A stretch of 40,188 nt of DNA from Salinarchaeum sp. (GCA_007123105.1 SKNY01000048.1:1-40188), one strand, 5' to 3'. Positions 15,970 to 24,889 are shown, counted from the first letter of the stretch. Notes: generated from the sequence alone by a model not told the origin. Translations and numbers: made by a program.

Positions 15970-17129
15970 TCGATCCGGGCGTGTTGAGCGGCATCGACGT
16001 CGTCATGACGGCAGTGCAGATCGTCGGGTTCGGCCTCGTTGCTGCGATTTCGGCGGGGTCGGTCGCGTTCGTATATCGGACACGGTTCGACATGAAACTC
16101 CCGGACAGCGCCGCCATCATCGTGGGACTGGGTGTCGTCGCTGTCTATCTGAACAGTCGCTTGTTTTTCGTCCAGTTCGTCGGCGTAGATGGCGATCCGC
16201 TCACGGCCTCGGTGGTGCTCACGAATTTTCTGATCTTCGTAGCGTCGGGCGTCGGATCCCTCGGAGGACACTCCGTTGGCGATCGAATCGGTACGGCAGA
16301 GCGGTTCAACTGGCTCGCCCGGCCACCGAGTCTGAGTCCAATCGTTCGCGCGACCGGCCGGTACATCACGGTGACGTTGCCCGCAGACATCGCAGACATC
16401 GAGGGGCACGACCCGATCGACCCGGACCAGAAGGCCGTTCTCGCCGGGCGACAGTTCGACTTTTCACAGGGACTGACCGTCGCCGAACTGGAGACCCAGC
16501 TTCGTGAGCGATTGACCGAACGACACGCGATCGGATACGTGGACCTCGAGTTGACAGCCGACGGTGACGTCGAGTACTTGGCGGTCGGCGGCCGCCCCGC
16601 GGGGCTCGGACCGACTGTGCCGCCAGGGATGGTCGCGGTTGCGGTCACCGCCGATCCGCCGTTTAGCGCGTCGGCCGGCGATTCGGTGGAACTCTGGGGC
16701 GGATCACCGCCAGAGCCGCTCGGCACGGCTGAACTGCGGGCGGTCGTCGACGACGTGGCCACGCTAATCTGTGAACGGGAACTTGCAGCGCAGATCGATC
16801 CGGCTGGCCGGTACCGGTTGCTCACCCTGCCAGACGAACTATCCCCGGATCGAGCCTTTGCCGCAATGATTCGACGGGGCCGGGATGGTATCGCCGCGGT
16901 GACCATCGAGCCCGATGGCGCCCTTGATGGGGCGACAGTGGGTGATATCTCGGTGACGGTCGTGGCCATCGAACGTGCCGAGACAGTGATCGCCACGCCC
17001 GCGGCAGCGATCGGACTCGAGGGAGGAGACAGGCTGTACGTCCTCGGTCCACCGGAGCGGCTCCGCAGGCTCGACGATGACCGTGGTGTCACGGTGGGCT
17101 GGCCCGACGAACTGGTGCCGACCGGGTAG
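15966..17129 (+). CDS. Membrane protein with TrkA-C-like C-terminus, second of a pair
   Basis: A 387-aa protein with the same plan as its upstream neighbour: three N-terminal hydrophobic helices (about 13-37, 47-70 and 78-99), a soluble middle with DIADIEGHDPIDPDQ and a VAELETQLRERLTER helix, and a TrkA-C-like C-terminus. GDRLYVLGPPERLRRLDDD matches the end of such domains. Sequence identity to the neighbour is low, but order and length agree, so an ancient duplication forming a heteromeric membrane complex is likely (inference). The start ATG lies in the neighbour's stop (ATGA), implying coupled translation. No pore loop is recognised. Confidence 0.75.
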   Translation: MIDPGVLSGIDVVMTAVQIVGFGLVAAISAGSVAFVYRTRFDMKLPDSAAIIVGLGVVAVYLNSRLFFVQFVGVDGDPLTASVVLTNFLIFVASGVGSLGGHSVGDRIGTAERFNWLARPPSLSPIVRATGRYITVTLPADIADIEGHDPIDPDQKAVLAGRQFDFSQGLTVAELETQLRERLTERHAIGYVDLELTADGDVEYLAVGGRPAGLGPTVPPGMVAVAVTADPPFSASAGDSVELWGGSPPEPLGTAELRAVVDDVATLICERELAAQIDPAGRYRLLTLPDELSPDRAFAAMIRRGRDGIAAVTIEPDGALDGATVGDISVTVVAIERAETVIATPAAAIGLEGGDRLYVLGPPERLRRLDDDRGVTVGWPDELVPTG

Positions 17130-17429
17130 CGTTAAATCGAGCCTCAAAGTGCGGGTACCGGCGTGACCGAATTCCGGCTGTCCAGGCGTCAACATCGGCC
17201 GGACAGACGGACAAACTGCGGCCGAATGGGACGTCCACTGACATGCACTCTCGTCCATCAGCGCGGTGATCTATTCTGAGTCCCATCGACCGTCGGATGG
17301 TCGTCGACCTCGCCTTGGATGATCGCTCCTGTCCCCGGGACGGGTAATACGGCCGAACAGTGCTTCTTTCCCCTCGCACTTCCGTAAAAAACGCTGATCC
17401 CCGAATGTGCGCAAACGCCGACGGCCCGA
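17130..17429. other. 300-bp non-coding gap between convergent genes
   Basis: Two convergent genes end at its borders. No gene is recognised; a 96-residue minus-strand frame at 17089-17379 has no motif and overlaps the TrkA-like gene antisense. It is the only convergent junction in the window with real intergenic space. It contains an A6 run (T6 on minus), annotated separately. Confidence 0.5.
17386..17391 (-). terminator. Poly-U terminator of the LLM oxidoreductase gene
   Basis: A run of six T on the minus strand lies about 40 nt downstream of the oxidoreductase stop (17430). Archaeal intrinsic termination needs only such U-rich tracts, so this is a plausible 3' end. Confidence 0.45.
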
Positions 17430-18416
17430 TTAGGAGAAGGCCGGAATGACTTCCTCGCCGAAGAGCTCGATCTGATCGCGGACGAGTTCGTTTGGCATAC
17501 CAGAGTGGTGGAACCGAAGCGCCAGATGATCGAGGGCCATTCGGTCCTGGATGGCTTCGATCTGCTCGATGATCTGCTCGGGAGTGCCGTAGATGAACCG
17601 ATCGTCGGCCAACTCGTGGAAATCCTCGACGCTGTCGGCGGTCATGAGCGGATGAGAAAATTCGCCACCGTACTCATCGAGATACGTCGTGTGGAGGTAC
17701 TCCTTGCGTTCCATGACCTCCGCTTCGGTCTCCGCGATCACCGCTTCGCGCATCAGCGGATGCTCGACCGCGTCCCAATCGTCACCCGCGCGGTCGACGT
17801 GCTCGCGCTGTTGTTCCTTGCGATCCTCGACGATGCCGAGATCTGCCACAACGCCGGGCACCCACGCGTCGCTGAACCGGACCGACCGGGCGATCTGCTT
17901 TGGTCCCCACCCACCGACCCACAACGGGGGACGCGGGTCCTGGACGACCTCCGGGAGCGGCTCCCAGTCCTCGACCGTAAAGAACGGACAGTCGAACGAG
18001 ATCGGTTCGTCCGAGCGGAAAAACAGATCGAGGAATTGCAGCCCCTCAATCATGCGACCAGCCCGCTCATCCATGGGCACTCCGAACGCGTCGAACTCCT
18101 TCTGGACGTAGCCGAGCCCCACGCCGAGGGTGAGCCGCCCGTCCGAGATGTTATCGAGCATCGCGGCCCGCTGGGCGACGTGTAACGGGTGATACAACGG
18201 CAGGATAAGGACGGAGGTGACGAGTTCCAGGGAATCGGTCCCTTCCGCAATGCTGGTAAGCCGGGTCAGTGGTGCGGGCCAGTAGTTGTCCCCCTCGGTC
18301 GCCTGGTGGTCGTTCACCCAGCAGGATTCGAACCCGAGGTCCTCTGCGAACGCACATTGCTCGACGACGCCTTCCCAGCGACTGCCACCCTCGATCGGAA
18401 AGATCCCGAACTTCAT
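17430..18416 (-). CDS. LLM-class flavin/F420-dependent oxidoreductase
   Basis: A 328-aa luciferase-like TIM-barrel protein. It starts MKFGIFPIEGGSRWEGVVE, followed by AEDLGFESCWVNDHQ, SLELVTSVLILPLYHPLHVAQRAAMLDNISDGRLTLGVGLG split across the usual barrel strands, and EFDAFGVPMDERAGRMIEGL. PPLWVGGWGPKQIARSVRFSDAWVPG is the family's second substrate/cofactor loop. YGTPEQIIEQIEAI is the usual late helix. Haloarchaeal members generally use reduced F420 or FMN; the substrate cannot be told. The start ATG 18416 directly precedes the first barrel strand; the longer frame to 18710 is antisense to the next gene. A small membrane protein gene lies 70 nt upstream on the same strand. Confidence 0.88.
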   Translation of the reverse strand: MKFGIFPIEGGSRWEGVVEQCAFAEDLGFESCWVNDHQATEGDNYWPAPLTRLTSIAEGTDSLELVTSVLILPLYHPLHVAQRAAMLDNISDGRLTLGVGLGYVQKEFDAFGVPMDERAGRMIEGLQFLDLFFRSDEPISFDCPFFTVEDWEPLPEVVQDPRPPLWVGGWGPKQIARSVRFSDAWVPGVVADLGIVEDRKEQQREHVDRAGDDWDAVEHPLMREAVIAETEAEVMERKEYLHTTYLDEYGGEFSHPLMTADSVEDFHELADDRFIYGTPEQIIEQIEAIQDRMALDHLALRFHHSGMPNELVRDQIELFGEEVIPAFS

Positions 18417-18486
18417 GTTGACGCATTCGCCAGCGCCTAAATTTAGCTTGTTATTCGATTGGAGCCGGACGAGTCCGAGGCGACGG

Positions 18487-18813
18487 TCAAGCAGGTCCCC
18501 AGGCAACACGCGTGGCGATGAACAGGACGAGACCGAACCCTGCCAGGCCAACACCCAGTTCAACGCCGCCGATTGGGGCAGAAATTCCCTCGAGGGCAAA
18601 CAATGCGAGCGCAGCGATCCCGATAGGGAGTCCGATGTTCGCCACCGGGTCAAACCCGGCGTGGAAGATCCAGACGACCGGCGCGGCGATGAGGAGCCCG
18701 AGGGCGACAACGAACCCCGGTAACAGCCACGCGAGTACGGTAAGAACGATCCCCCCGATGAGGAGGCCGAAGGCGACGTTGAACCGGTGGGCGATGCGAA
18801 CGTTCTCCGACAT
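18487..18813 (-). CDS. Small multi-pass membrane protein, unknown function
   Basis: A 108-aa very hydrophobic protein with four predicted membrane helices: about residues 13-31, 33-50, 60-75 and 84-103. The short hydrophilic N-terminus (MSENVRIAHRF) and near absence of charged residues fit a small integral membrane protein. No family motif is recognised. It precedes the LLM oxidoreductase by 70 nt on the same strand and is divergent from the thermosome gene, with a 108-bp gap. Confidence 0.7.
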   Translation of the reverse strand: MSENVRIAHRFNVAFGLLIGGIVLTVLAWLLPGFVVALGLLIAAPVVWIFHAGFDPVANIGLPIGIAALALFALEGISAPIGGVELGVGLAGFGLVLFIATRVAWGPA

Positions 18814-18882
18814 AGCCGATCATTGCGGTTGCTGGGCTGTTAAGACTCCGGCAAACACCGGTCGCTGCTGGATGAGCGAGTC

Positions 18883-18896
18883 ATTAAAATTATATA
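18883..18896 (+). promoter_or_regulatory. Strong TATA/BRE promoter of the thermosome gene
   Basis: An A-rich BRE (ATTAAAA) runs into the TATA element ATTATATA, centred about 29 nt before the ATG at 18922. It is the most AT-rich promoter in this part of the window, consistent with strong expression and a leaderless or nearly leaderless mRNA. Confidence 0.7.
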
Positions 18897-18921
18897 GAAG
18901 TACAATCAACGATCCTACGAT

Positions 18922-20493
18922 ATGGCACGACGTCGAGCGAGTGGACAGCGCCTGCTTCTTTCTGAGGACACCCAGCGCACGTCCGGCCGCGATGCACGGT
19001 CGATGAACATTACCGCAGGTCGAGCGATCGGGAACGCCGTCAGGACCACCCTCGGACCGAAGGGGATGGACAAGATGCTCGTCGATTCGGACGGGGACGT
19101 AGTCGTCACCAATGACGGTGTCACGATTCTCTCCCAGATGGATATCGATCATCCCGCAGCGGACATGATGGTCGAGGTCGCAGAGACCCAAGAGGGCGAG
19201 GTCGGCGACGGTACGACTACAGCGGTCATTTTGGCTGGTGCCCTCCTCCACGAAGCCGAAGTATTACTCGAACAGGACATCCACCCGACCACCATCGCGA
19301 CCGGGTATCGGAAAGCGACCGAACGGGCTGGCGAGGTGCTCGAGGACGTCGCAACCGAGGTCGACGTCGACGACGTCGACACGCTCGAGCGCATCGCCCA
19401 GACCGTCATGACGGGCAAGAGCGCAGAGGACGCCCGCGAGCAACTCGCGAAAATCGTGGTCGGAGCAATCACGGCCGTGACGAACGAAGAGGGCATTTCG
19501 ATGGAGGACGTCGACGTCCGCACCGCCCCCGGTCGACCGGTCACGGCGAGCGAACTCATCGAGGGCGTCCTCGTCGAGGGCGAACCGCTCCACGAAGGTA
19601 TGCCGACGGAGGTCGAGGACGCACGGATCGCCTTGCTCGATACGGGTATCGAGATGGACGAACCCGAGATCGATGCCGACATCTCCGTAGACGATCCGGC
19701 CGCACTCCAGGAGTTCAAGGACGCCGAAGAGGCCTCGTTGAAAGAGCGGGTCGAACACATCGTGGATACGGGTGCAAACGTGGTGTTTGCAGCCGACGAC
19801 ATCGAGGACGTTGCAGCCCAGCACTTCGCCGATCACGACGTCCTGGCCGTCGAGGATCTCGAGGACGATGACCTCGCCCGGTTGGCTCGTGTCACCTCGA
19901 CACCCCGGGTTACCACGGTGCAGGAACTGACCGAGGACGATCTCGGCGAGGCCGGTTTGGTTCGCCTCGAAACCATCGGCGAGGACGATTACGTCTCCGT
20001 CGAGGAGGTCCCAGACGCCGCCGTGACGACCGTGATCGTCCGCGGTGGCACCCAAGGGGTCGTCGACGAGATCGAACGCGCCGTCGTCGACAGTCTCCAC
20101 GCGGTCCGGGTGGCGATCCTATCAGAGCAGGTCCTCGGCGGTGGGGGTGCCCCGGAGACCGAACTCGCCATGGCGATCCGGGATTACGCCGACAGCGTTG
20201 GTGGCCGCGAACAACTGGCCATCGAGGCCTACGCCGACGCCCTGGAGATCGTACCGAAAACGTTAGCGGAGAACGCCGGGCTCGACCCGATCGACTCGCT
20301 CGTCGAGCTTCGGGCGCGCCACGACGGCGGCGAACGCGCCGCTGGGCTTGACGCCCAAACTGGTGAAGTGATCGATATGTACGAAGAGGGCACCGTCGAG
20401 CCCTTGCCGGTGAAGCGCCAGGCAATCGGCTCGGCCACGGAGGCCGCGGTCATGATCCTGCGGATCGACGACGTCATCAGCGCCTCGAACTGA
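18922..20493 (+). CDS. Thermosome subunit (group II chaperonin), tail-less paralogue
   Basis: A 523-aa ATP-dependent folding chaperonin subunit. [10 protein letters not shown] (44-53), VTNDGVTIL (62-70) and the nucleotide motif GDGTTTA (95-101) are intact. The late equatorial part includes [13 protein letters not shown] and [12 protein letters not shown], and the protein ends IDDVISASN. Two things differ from the main haloarchaeal subunits: a basic N-terminus ([10 protein letters not shown]), and no Gly-Met-rich C-terminal tail after IDDVIS. Length and lack of the tail match the Cct3-type paralogue of Haloferax (established knowledge, from memory). Thermosomes are double 8- or 9-fold rings in the cytosol; a minor subunit could enter hetero-oligomers. 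It is monocistronic, with its own strong promoter. Confidence 0.93.
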   Translation: MARRRASGQRLLLSEDTQRTSGRDARSMNITAGRAIGNAVRTTLGPKGMDKMLVDSDGDVVVTNDGVTILSQMDIDHPAADMMVEVAETQEGEVGDGTTTAVILAGALLHEAEVLLEQDIHPTTIATGYRKATERAGEVLEDVATEVDVDDVDTLERIAQTVMTGKSAEDAREQLAKIVVGAITAVTNEEGISMEDVDVRTAPGRPVTASELIEGVLVEGEPLHEGMPTEVEDARIALLDTGIEMDEPEIDADISVDDPAALQEFKDAEEASLKERVEHIVDTGANVVFAADDIEDVAAQHFADHDVLAVEDLEDDDLARLARVTSTPRVTTVQELTEDDLGEAGLVRLETIGEDDYVSVEEVPDAAVTTVIVRGGTQGVVDEIERAVVDSLHAVRVAILSEQVLGGGGAPETELAMAIRDYADSVGGREQLAIEAYADALEIVPKTLAENAGLDPIDSLVELRARHDGGERAAGLDAQTGEVIDMYEEGTVEPLPVKRQAIGSATEAAVMILRIDDVISASN

Positions 20494-20498
20494 CCGAT

Positions 20499-20511
20499 CG
20501 AAACCGATAAG
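20499..20511 (+). promoter_or_regulatory. Promoter of the sugar isomerase gene
   Basis: BRE-like CGAAAC followed by TATA-like GATAAG, centred 27 nt before the ATG at 20535. It sits right behind the thermosome stop, indicating that the isomerase has its own start site. A T-rich stretch between the genes may also end the thermosome transcript. Confidence 0.5.
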
Positions 20512-20534
20512 CAGTTCTTTCGTTTCCACCCGGC

Positions 20535-21293
20535 ATGTACGTCGGGGTCTGTACGATATCGAATAAGGAACTGCCCGTCACGGACGTGATCGACGTCGTC
20601 GCCAACCTGGACGTCGATGGCATCGAACCGTGGGGTCGCGGCCACGTCGACGGGTCGCTCGAGCGGGCCAGAGAGATCAAGGATCGCGCGGCCGCCGCCG
20701 ACCTCGACATCCCGGTGTACGGCTCCTACTTACGCCCCGGCGACGAGTCCTTCGACGCCGAATACGAACACGAGCTCGCGCTGTGCGAGGCACTCGAGGC
20801 CGATCTGATCAGGGTCTGGGCCGGTAGTGAGGAATACGAGGAAGTCTCGTCGGACCACTGGGACACCGTGGTGGAGGACTTCGAAACACTCGCAGACGCA
20901 GCCGAAGCCGTTGGTGTAGACGTGACCGTCGAACGCCACAGTGGAACGGTCACGAACGCTCGTGCCGGTGCCGCCCGGCTGATCGACGAAACGCCGGACA
21001 CTGTGGGACTCAACTGGCAAGCAGTGCACACGCCCGATCCGGAGACGATCATCGAAGATGCCGTCGAACTGGCGCCGCTGTCGAACAACGTCCACGTCCA
21101 GACCGCCGCGGCACCTGATGCTGGCGAGCGGTGTCCACTGGCGTACTCGTACGCCGACATCGAAGGCGTGATTGATGCATTTGCGGCCGCCGGCTTCGAC
21201 GGCTATCTGGAAATCGAGTTCGTCACCCAGCGGTGTTCGTACGCCCCGGCGGTGGCCGCCGATGTCGCCTTTCTCCGACGCGTCCTCGCCTAG
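20535..21293 (+). CDS. Sugar phosphate isomerase/epimerase-like TIM-barrel protein
   Basis: A 252-aa xylose-isomerase-like TIM barrel (AP endonuclease 2 family). Metal-site style motifs are DGIEPWGRG (first Glu), DVTVERHSGTVTN (Glu/His), VGLNWQAVHTPDP (Asn and His) and FDGYLEIEFV (final Glu). PVYGSYLRPGD and LIRVWAGSEEYEEVS line the mouth. These are the usual sites of divalent-metal sugar or inosose isomerases and dehydratases. The family is broad, so the substrate is open. It is convergent with the MscS gene, 3 nt between stops. Other sugar-type oxidoreductases lie within 5 kb. Confidence 0.8.
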   Translation: MYVGVCTISNKELPVTDVIDVVANLDVDGIEPWGRGHVDGSLERAREIKDRAAAADLDIPVYGSYLRPGDESFDAEYEHELALCEALEADLIRVWAGSEEYEEVSSDHWDTVVEDFETLADAAEAVGVDVTVERHSGTVTNARAGAARLIDETPDTVGLNWQAVHTPDPETIIEDAVELAPLSNNVHVQTAAAPDAGERCPLAYSYADIEGVIDAFAAAGFDGYLEIEFVTQRCSYAPAVAADVAFLRRVLA

Positions 21294-21296
21294 GGC

Positions 21297-22220
21297 TCAA
21301 TCGTCCGAAGTCGCCTGCGCGCTGGGCGTCTCCACCTGGCCGGCAATGGTCACGTCGCCGAGCAACTGCCGGTGTGGGTAGGGAATGTCGATGCCCGCGT
21401 CGTCGAACGCCTCCTTGACGGTCTGGGTGAGGTCAGAGCGGACGCGGACGAAGTCGGCTCGACTGGGATCGGCGATCCAGAACCGCAACTGCAGTCCGAC
21501 GTCAGAATCGCCGAGGTCGGTGACGCGAACGTCCGGACGCGGGTCATCGAGGACGTCTGGGTGGTCGGATGCGGCCGCCAGGATGGCGTCGATCGCCTCG
21601 TCGATGTCATCGTCGTAGCCGATTCCGAAGACGAGCCGCTGGCGAAGGGTATCGTAGGCGACGGGATTGGTGACGGGATTGTTTGCGAGCTCACCATTCG
21701 GCACGGTGATTTGTTCGTTATCGAACGTCCGGACCCGGGTGACGCGCAGGTCAATGTCCTCGATGCGGCCTGACATGCCGTTCCACTCGACCCAGTCACC
21801 GACGACGAATGGCCGATCCTTCAGGATGAACACGCCCGCGATGAAATTCCCGAGGAGATCGCGGGCGGCAAACCCAACCGCGAGTGCGACCGCGCCGGCG
21901 AAGATGCCGAGTGCGGAAATGAACGCGCCGAATCCCGCGAGCGTCAGCGCGACCGCGAGCGCCAACCCCCACACCGTGGCGATCATGATGCTATCGGCCA
22001 GTGACCGGACCGTCTCGTCAAAGCCCTGTCGGGCGAGCATGCGCCTGCCAGCGGGCACCAAGAGCCACTTGCCAACGAGATAGACGAGAACGAATACAAT
22101 CACGAACGTCGCCAGTGCGCGGATCGTGCCGGCGTACGCTCCCATGAAGGCCCCCGGCGACGTAGGGATGGTACTACCGAGTAGGATAGTTGATGGACTC
22201 TGGATGTGCAGCTCCAGCAT
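21297..22220 (-). CDS. MscS-family mechanosensitive channel
   Basis: A 308-aa membrane protein. Three helices appear (about 30-53, 75-95, 98-118); the last is the Gly/Ala-rich pore helix running into GFAARDLLGNFIAGVFILKD. The beta-domain signature RPFVVGDWVEWNGMSGRIEDIDLRVTRVR and VPNGELANNPVTN match MscS. The C-terminal alpha/beta domain ends at LLGDV, followed by a short tail. Such channels release solutes during hypo-osmotic shock, relevant to a halophile. ATG 22220 is chosen because a TATA-like GATTTACG lies 28 nt upstream; ATG 22145 is an alternative. It is divergent from the Azf-like gene. Confidence 0.9.
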   Translation of the reverse strand: MLELHIQSPSTILLGSTIPTSPGAFMGAYAGTIRALATFVIVFVLVYLVGKWLLVPAGRRMLARQGFDETVRSLADSIMIATVWGLALAVALTLAGFGAFISALGIFAGAVALAVGFAARDLLGNFIAGVFILKDRPFVVGDWVEWNGMSGRIEDIDLRVTRVRTFDNEQITVPNGELANNPVTNPVAYDTLRQRLVFGIGYDDDIDEAIDAILAAASDHPDVLDDPRPDVRVTDLGDSDVGLQLRFWIADPSRADFVRVRSDLTQTVKEAFDDAGIDIPYPHRQLLGDVTIAGQVETPSAQATSDD

Positions 22221-22244
22221 AATGTGGGGCTCGATGGGAAGGAC

Positions 22245-22252
22245 CGTAAATC
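22245..22252 (-). promoter_or_regulatory. TATA box of the MscS gene
   Basis: GATTTACG on the minus strand, centred 28 nt before the ATG at 22220; this spacing supports that start over 22145. Confidence 0.45.
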
Positions 22253-22270
22253 GCGGGTACCGAGCGTTCC

Positions 22271-22288
22271 CGAAGTAAACACTTTTCG
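22271..22288 (+). promoter_or_regulatory. Promoter of the Azf-like dehydrogenase gene
   Basis: BRE-like CGAAGTAAAC followed by TATA-like CTTTTCG, centred about 28 nt before the ATG at 22313. It is back to back with the MscS promoter. Confidence 0.45.
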
Positions 22289-22312
22289 TCGGTCCTCGTC
22301 GTGGTCGTTGGT

Positions 22313-23158
22313 ATGCGCGTCCTTTTGACCGGCGTTTACGGTCGGTGTGGAACCGCCATCCTCGAGCACCTCTACGATCACGACGACTACGAATGGACAC
22401 TGTTCAGCCGATCAGATCGTCCTGACGATCACGAGTGGGGCGGATATGAAACGCACGTCGGAACGGTTCAGGACCGTGAGGCGGTCATGGACGTCGTCGA
22501 CGACCACGACGCGATCGTCCACCTTGCCGCGTATCCAAGCGTCGACAGCACGTGGGAGGACATCCACGAGCCGAACATCATCGGGCAGAAAAACGTCCTC
22601 GACGCCGCCAAAGAGGCGGAAGTCGAGCGGTTCGTGTTCGCCTCGACGAATCACGTCGTCGGCATGTACGAGACGACACTCTCACCGGAGCTGTACCAAG
22701 AGAAGTACGGGCTCGTGGTCGATCACACCGTGCAACCCCGCCCCGACTCGTTTTACGGGGCCTCGAAAGCCATGGGAGAGTCGCTCGGTCGGTTCTACAT
22801 CGAGAACTTCGAGTACCCACAGCGGTTTTACTCGCTCCGGATCTGTAACGTCTCGTGGGGAACCGAGGACGACCCGGCAGCGTATGCACGGGAACTGCTC
22901 GAGAACGGTGCCGATCCCGACGACGAGTCGTTCGTCAACAAGGTCCGCCGAAAAGTGGCGATGTGGCACTCGCGCCGGGACTTCGCACACCTCGTTGATT
23001 GCTGTCTCCAGGATGATACCGTCGAATACGACACCTTCTACGGGGTGAGCGATAACGCGAACCGATGGTTCGATCTCGAACACGGACGGGCAACGATCGG
23101 GTACCGGCCACAGGATCGCGCAGAGGACCAGCCGATCCCGTGGGACGGTCTCGAGTAG
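22313..23158 (+). CDS. NAD-dependent epimerase/dehydrogenase, Azf-like (extended SDR)
   Basis: A 281-aa extended short-chain dehydrogenase. The cofactor loop is TGVYGRCG (6-13), the catalytic Tyr148 and Lys152 lie in FYGASKAMGES, and Thr112 in FASTNHVVGMYE is the Ser/Thr of the triad. The overall order (HLAAYPSVDSTWEDI, ERFVFASTNHVVG, SFYGASKAMGESLGRFY, LRICNV, DFAHLVDCCLQ, YGVSDNANRWFDLEHGR) closely resembles the haloarchaeal NAD-dependent glucose-6-phosphate dehydrogenase Azf as I remember it, so sugar-phosphate or uronate dehydrogenation is plausible. An insert near 200-225 (ELLENGADPDDESFVNKVRR) makes it longer than Azf. Start ATG 22313. Its TAG is directly followed by the stop of the convergent phosphatase gene. 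Confidence 0.8.
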   Translation: MRVLLTGVYGRCGTAILEHLYDHDDYEWTLFSRSDRPDDHEWGGYETHVGTVQDREAVMDVVDDHDAIVHLAAYPSVDSTWEDIHEPNIIGQKNVLDAAKEAEVERFVFASTNHVVGMYETTLSPELYQEKYGLVVDHTVQPRPDSFYGASKAMGESLGRFYIENFEYPQRFYSLRICNVSWGTEDDPAAYARELLENGADPDDESFVNKVRRKVAMWHSRRDFAHLVDCCLQDDTVEYDTFYGVSDNANRWFDLEHGRATIGYRPQDRAEDQPIPWDGLE

Positions 23159-24889
23159 CTAGTACCCCGACCAGCCCTGGGCCGTTTCACGTTCCCACGG
23201 CCCTCCGGCTGGATCGGTTCGGTAGCGGAATGTCGGGTCGGCCGGAACACGCCCGGACCCATCGGCCAGATATTCCGCGACGGTGATTGTTGCTGGATCG
23301 AGGGTGATCGTCCGGACGTGATAGGATGTCTCGCCGTCAATGGCGAGGCCACCGTTCGATTCGTCGACAAACCACCAGCCGGCTTGGCCCGCGCCGCGGC
23401 CGCCGATCGGCCGGCGGCCAGCACCCCACCCACCGTGGCCGGCGGCGATCAGCCCGGACGGATCGTGGGTCGCCGTGACCTCGTCGTGACACCAACCGAC
23501 GATGTCGTCGTCCTCGAGCAGGCATTCAACGGTGTAGTACTCGCGATGATACTCGTCCGGCACCAACGGGACGGGCCAGGTATTCGGCTCGAACGACACG
23601 CGTTCGATTCGGGCATCGTCGGGTTGCCCCTCATCGATGCCGATCGGTACCGTGCGCGCGTAGTTATGTTCGTGAGCCTCGTTGACCAGACGGACACCGG
23701 CGCGCACCAGCGGTGGCAACCACGCGCTCAGGATCTCACGGTTTTTGATGGTGGCGTTTGGTCGACCCGTACAGAATAACCCGCGGTGCCAGAACGGGAG
23801 GACGTGGGTGTATCGTTCGGCAGCGGATCGACCATCCTCCGGTTCGAGGAGGGTTCGCAGCCAATGATCCTGTCTGACTGCGCCATGGTGTGTGCCGAAC
23901 CAGGGCCAGCGATCGACGATCCGATTTCCTTCCCAATCTCTGAGTTCCGGATCTGGCACCGTCTCCCAGTTCTGATTGTTGTCGAGAACAACGAGCAGAA
24001 GATAGTCCCCAAAACTCAGTTTGCCGAAGCCGCCGTGGCCAAACCCCGCATGTGTCGCAGGATCGGCATTCGGGTGATCCGCCGAGAGCTCGCTCTGCCA
24101 CCCCTCGCTCCGAAACGGCCAGTGAAAGAGGAGTTCGAGCCACTGGGCAGGGATGTAGGTCGGATATCCCGGTTCCGCGCTGCTCGTCGCTACGCAGCTC
24201 GGCCAGCGAAGATGGTTTTCGCGGCCGATCTCGTGGTTGCCGATCACCGTGACGTGGGGGACGATCACGCGTGGATATCGCGCGCCGTCGACCGTCTTCT
24301 CGAGGAGAAACCGACCGTCTGGCAGTCCGTACAGTCCATCGAGATATGCCGCCCACCGCGCCGCCGCCCCGGCAGTCGGCTGCCCGTTCTCACTCACGTA
24401 GTCGCCGCCACCGACGAAGAGGTCGGGGTGTGTCGCGGCCAGTCGGTCAGTCAACCGTCCGGCGACGCCGTCGAATCCGCCCTGTTGGAGGTCAGCCGCG
24501 GTCGCGATCGTAACCGACCGATCGGTGAGCGATGCGGGCATGGTGTGAAGGTGGACCCGTGGGGCCGCGGTACTGACCTCGAGCTCGTAGATTGCATCTG
24601 GTCTGAGTCCACGCAACTCGGCCCGATAGATCCGTTCCTCGCGGTGCCAGAACGGCCGCCAATCGCCGGTCTCGGTCGTCCAATCCCCGCTCGTCGGCGT
24701 CAGTCGACGGTACCGCACCGTGGCGTCCGCCGACTGGTCATCAGTCGGTACCGCGTGCCACGTGAGCACCATTGCAGTGGTTGCATCGAACGGTTCGTCC
24801 GGTCTGCCCGGTCCGTCCGGTAGCCCCCGGTTGGTCCCGTCGTCGAACTCCGCGTACACCCGCTCGACTGCCGCCGTACCGACCGACAT
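23159..24889 (-). CDS. Large purple-acid-phosphatase-like metallophosphoesterase
   Basis: A 576-aa protein. Residues 35-118 look like the fibronectin-type N-terminal domain of purple acid phosphatases (MVLTWHAVP, VRYRRL, YRAELRGLRPDAIYELEV). The calcineurin-like core has GGGDYV (160-165), GNHE (217-220) and the late NEAHEHNYAR with His406 and His408. The first metal motif reads TAADLQQGG (131-138), with Gln where DxH has His, so the first site may be altered. There is no signal peptide or Tat motif at the N-terminus, unusual for a purple acid phosphatase. The substrate is unknown; phosphomonoesters are likely. It is divergent from the Gfo/Idh/MocA gene, with its own TATA box. Confidence 0.8.
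   Translation of the reverse strand: MSVGTAAVERVYAEFDDGTNRGLPDGPGRPDEPFDATTAMVLTWHAVPTDDQSADATVRYRRLTPTSGDWTTETGDWRPFWHREERIYRAELRGLRPDAIYELEVSTAAPRVHLHTMPASLTDRSVTIATAADLQQGGFDGVAGRLTDRLAATHPDLFVGGGDYVSENGQPTAGAAARWAAYLDGLYGLPDGRFLLEKTVDGARYPRVIVPHVTVIGNHEIGRENHLRWPSCVATSSAEPGYPTYIPAQWLELLFHWPFRSEGWQSELSADHPNADPATHAGFGHGGFGKLSFGDYLLLVVLDNNQNWETVPDPELRDWEGNRIVDRWPWFGTHHGAVRQDHWLRTLLEPEDGRSAAERYTHVLPFWHRGLFCTGRPNATIKNREILSAWLPPLVRAGVRLVNEAHEHNYARTVPIGIDEGQPDDARIERVSFEPNTWPVPLVPDEYHREYYTVECLLEDDDIVGWCHDEVTATHDPSGLIAAGHGGWGAGRRPIGGRGAGQAGWWFVDESNGGLAIDGETSYHVRTITLDPATITVAEYLADGSGRVPADPTFRYRTDPAGGPWERETAQGWSGY

Noticed and set aside
17089-17379. Minus-strand frame of 96 codons in the 300-bp convergent gap
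   Set aside because: It overlaps the second TrkA-C-like gene antisense and lacks any family likeness. I also looked for RNase P or SRP RNA signatures here and saw none.
19910-20425. 171-codon minus-strand frame inside the thermosome gene
   Set aside because: Arg-rich shadow of a well-defined chaperonin coding sequence.
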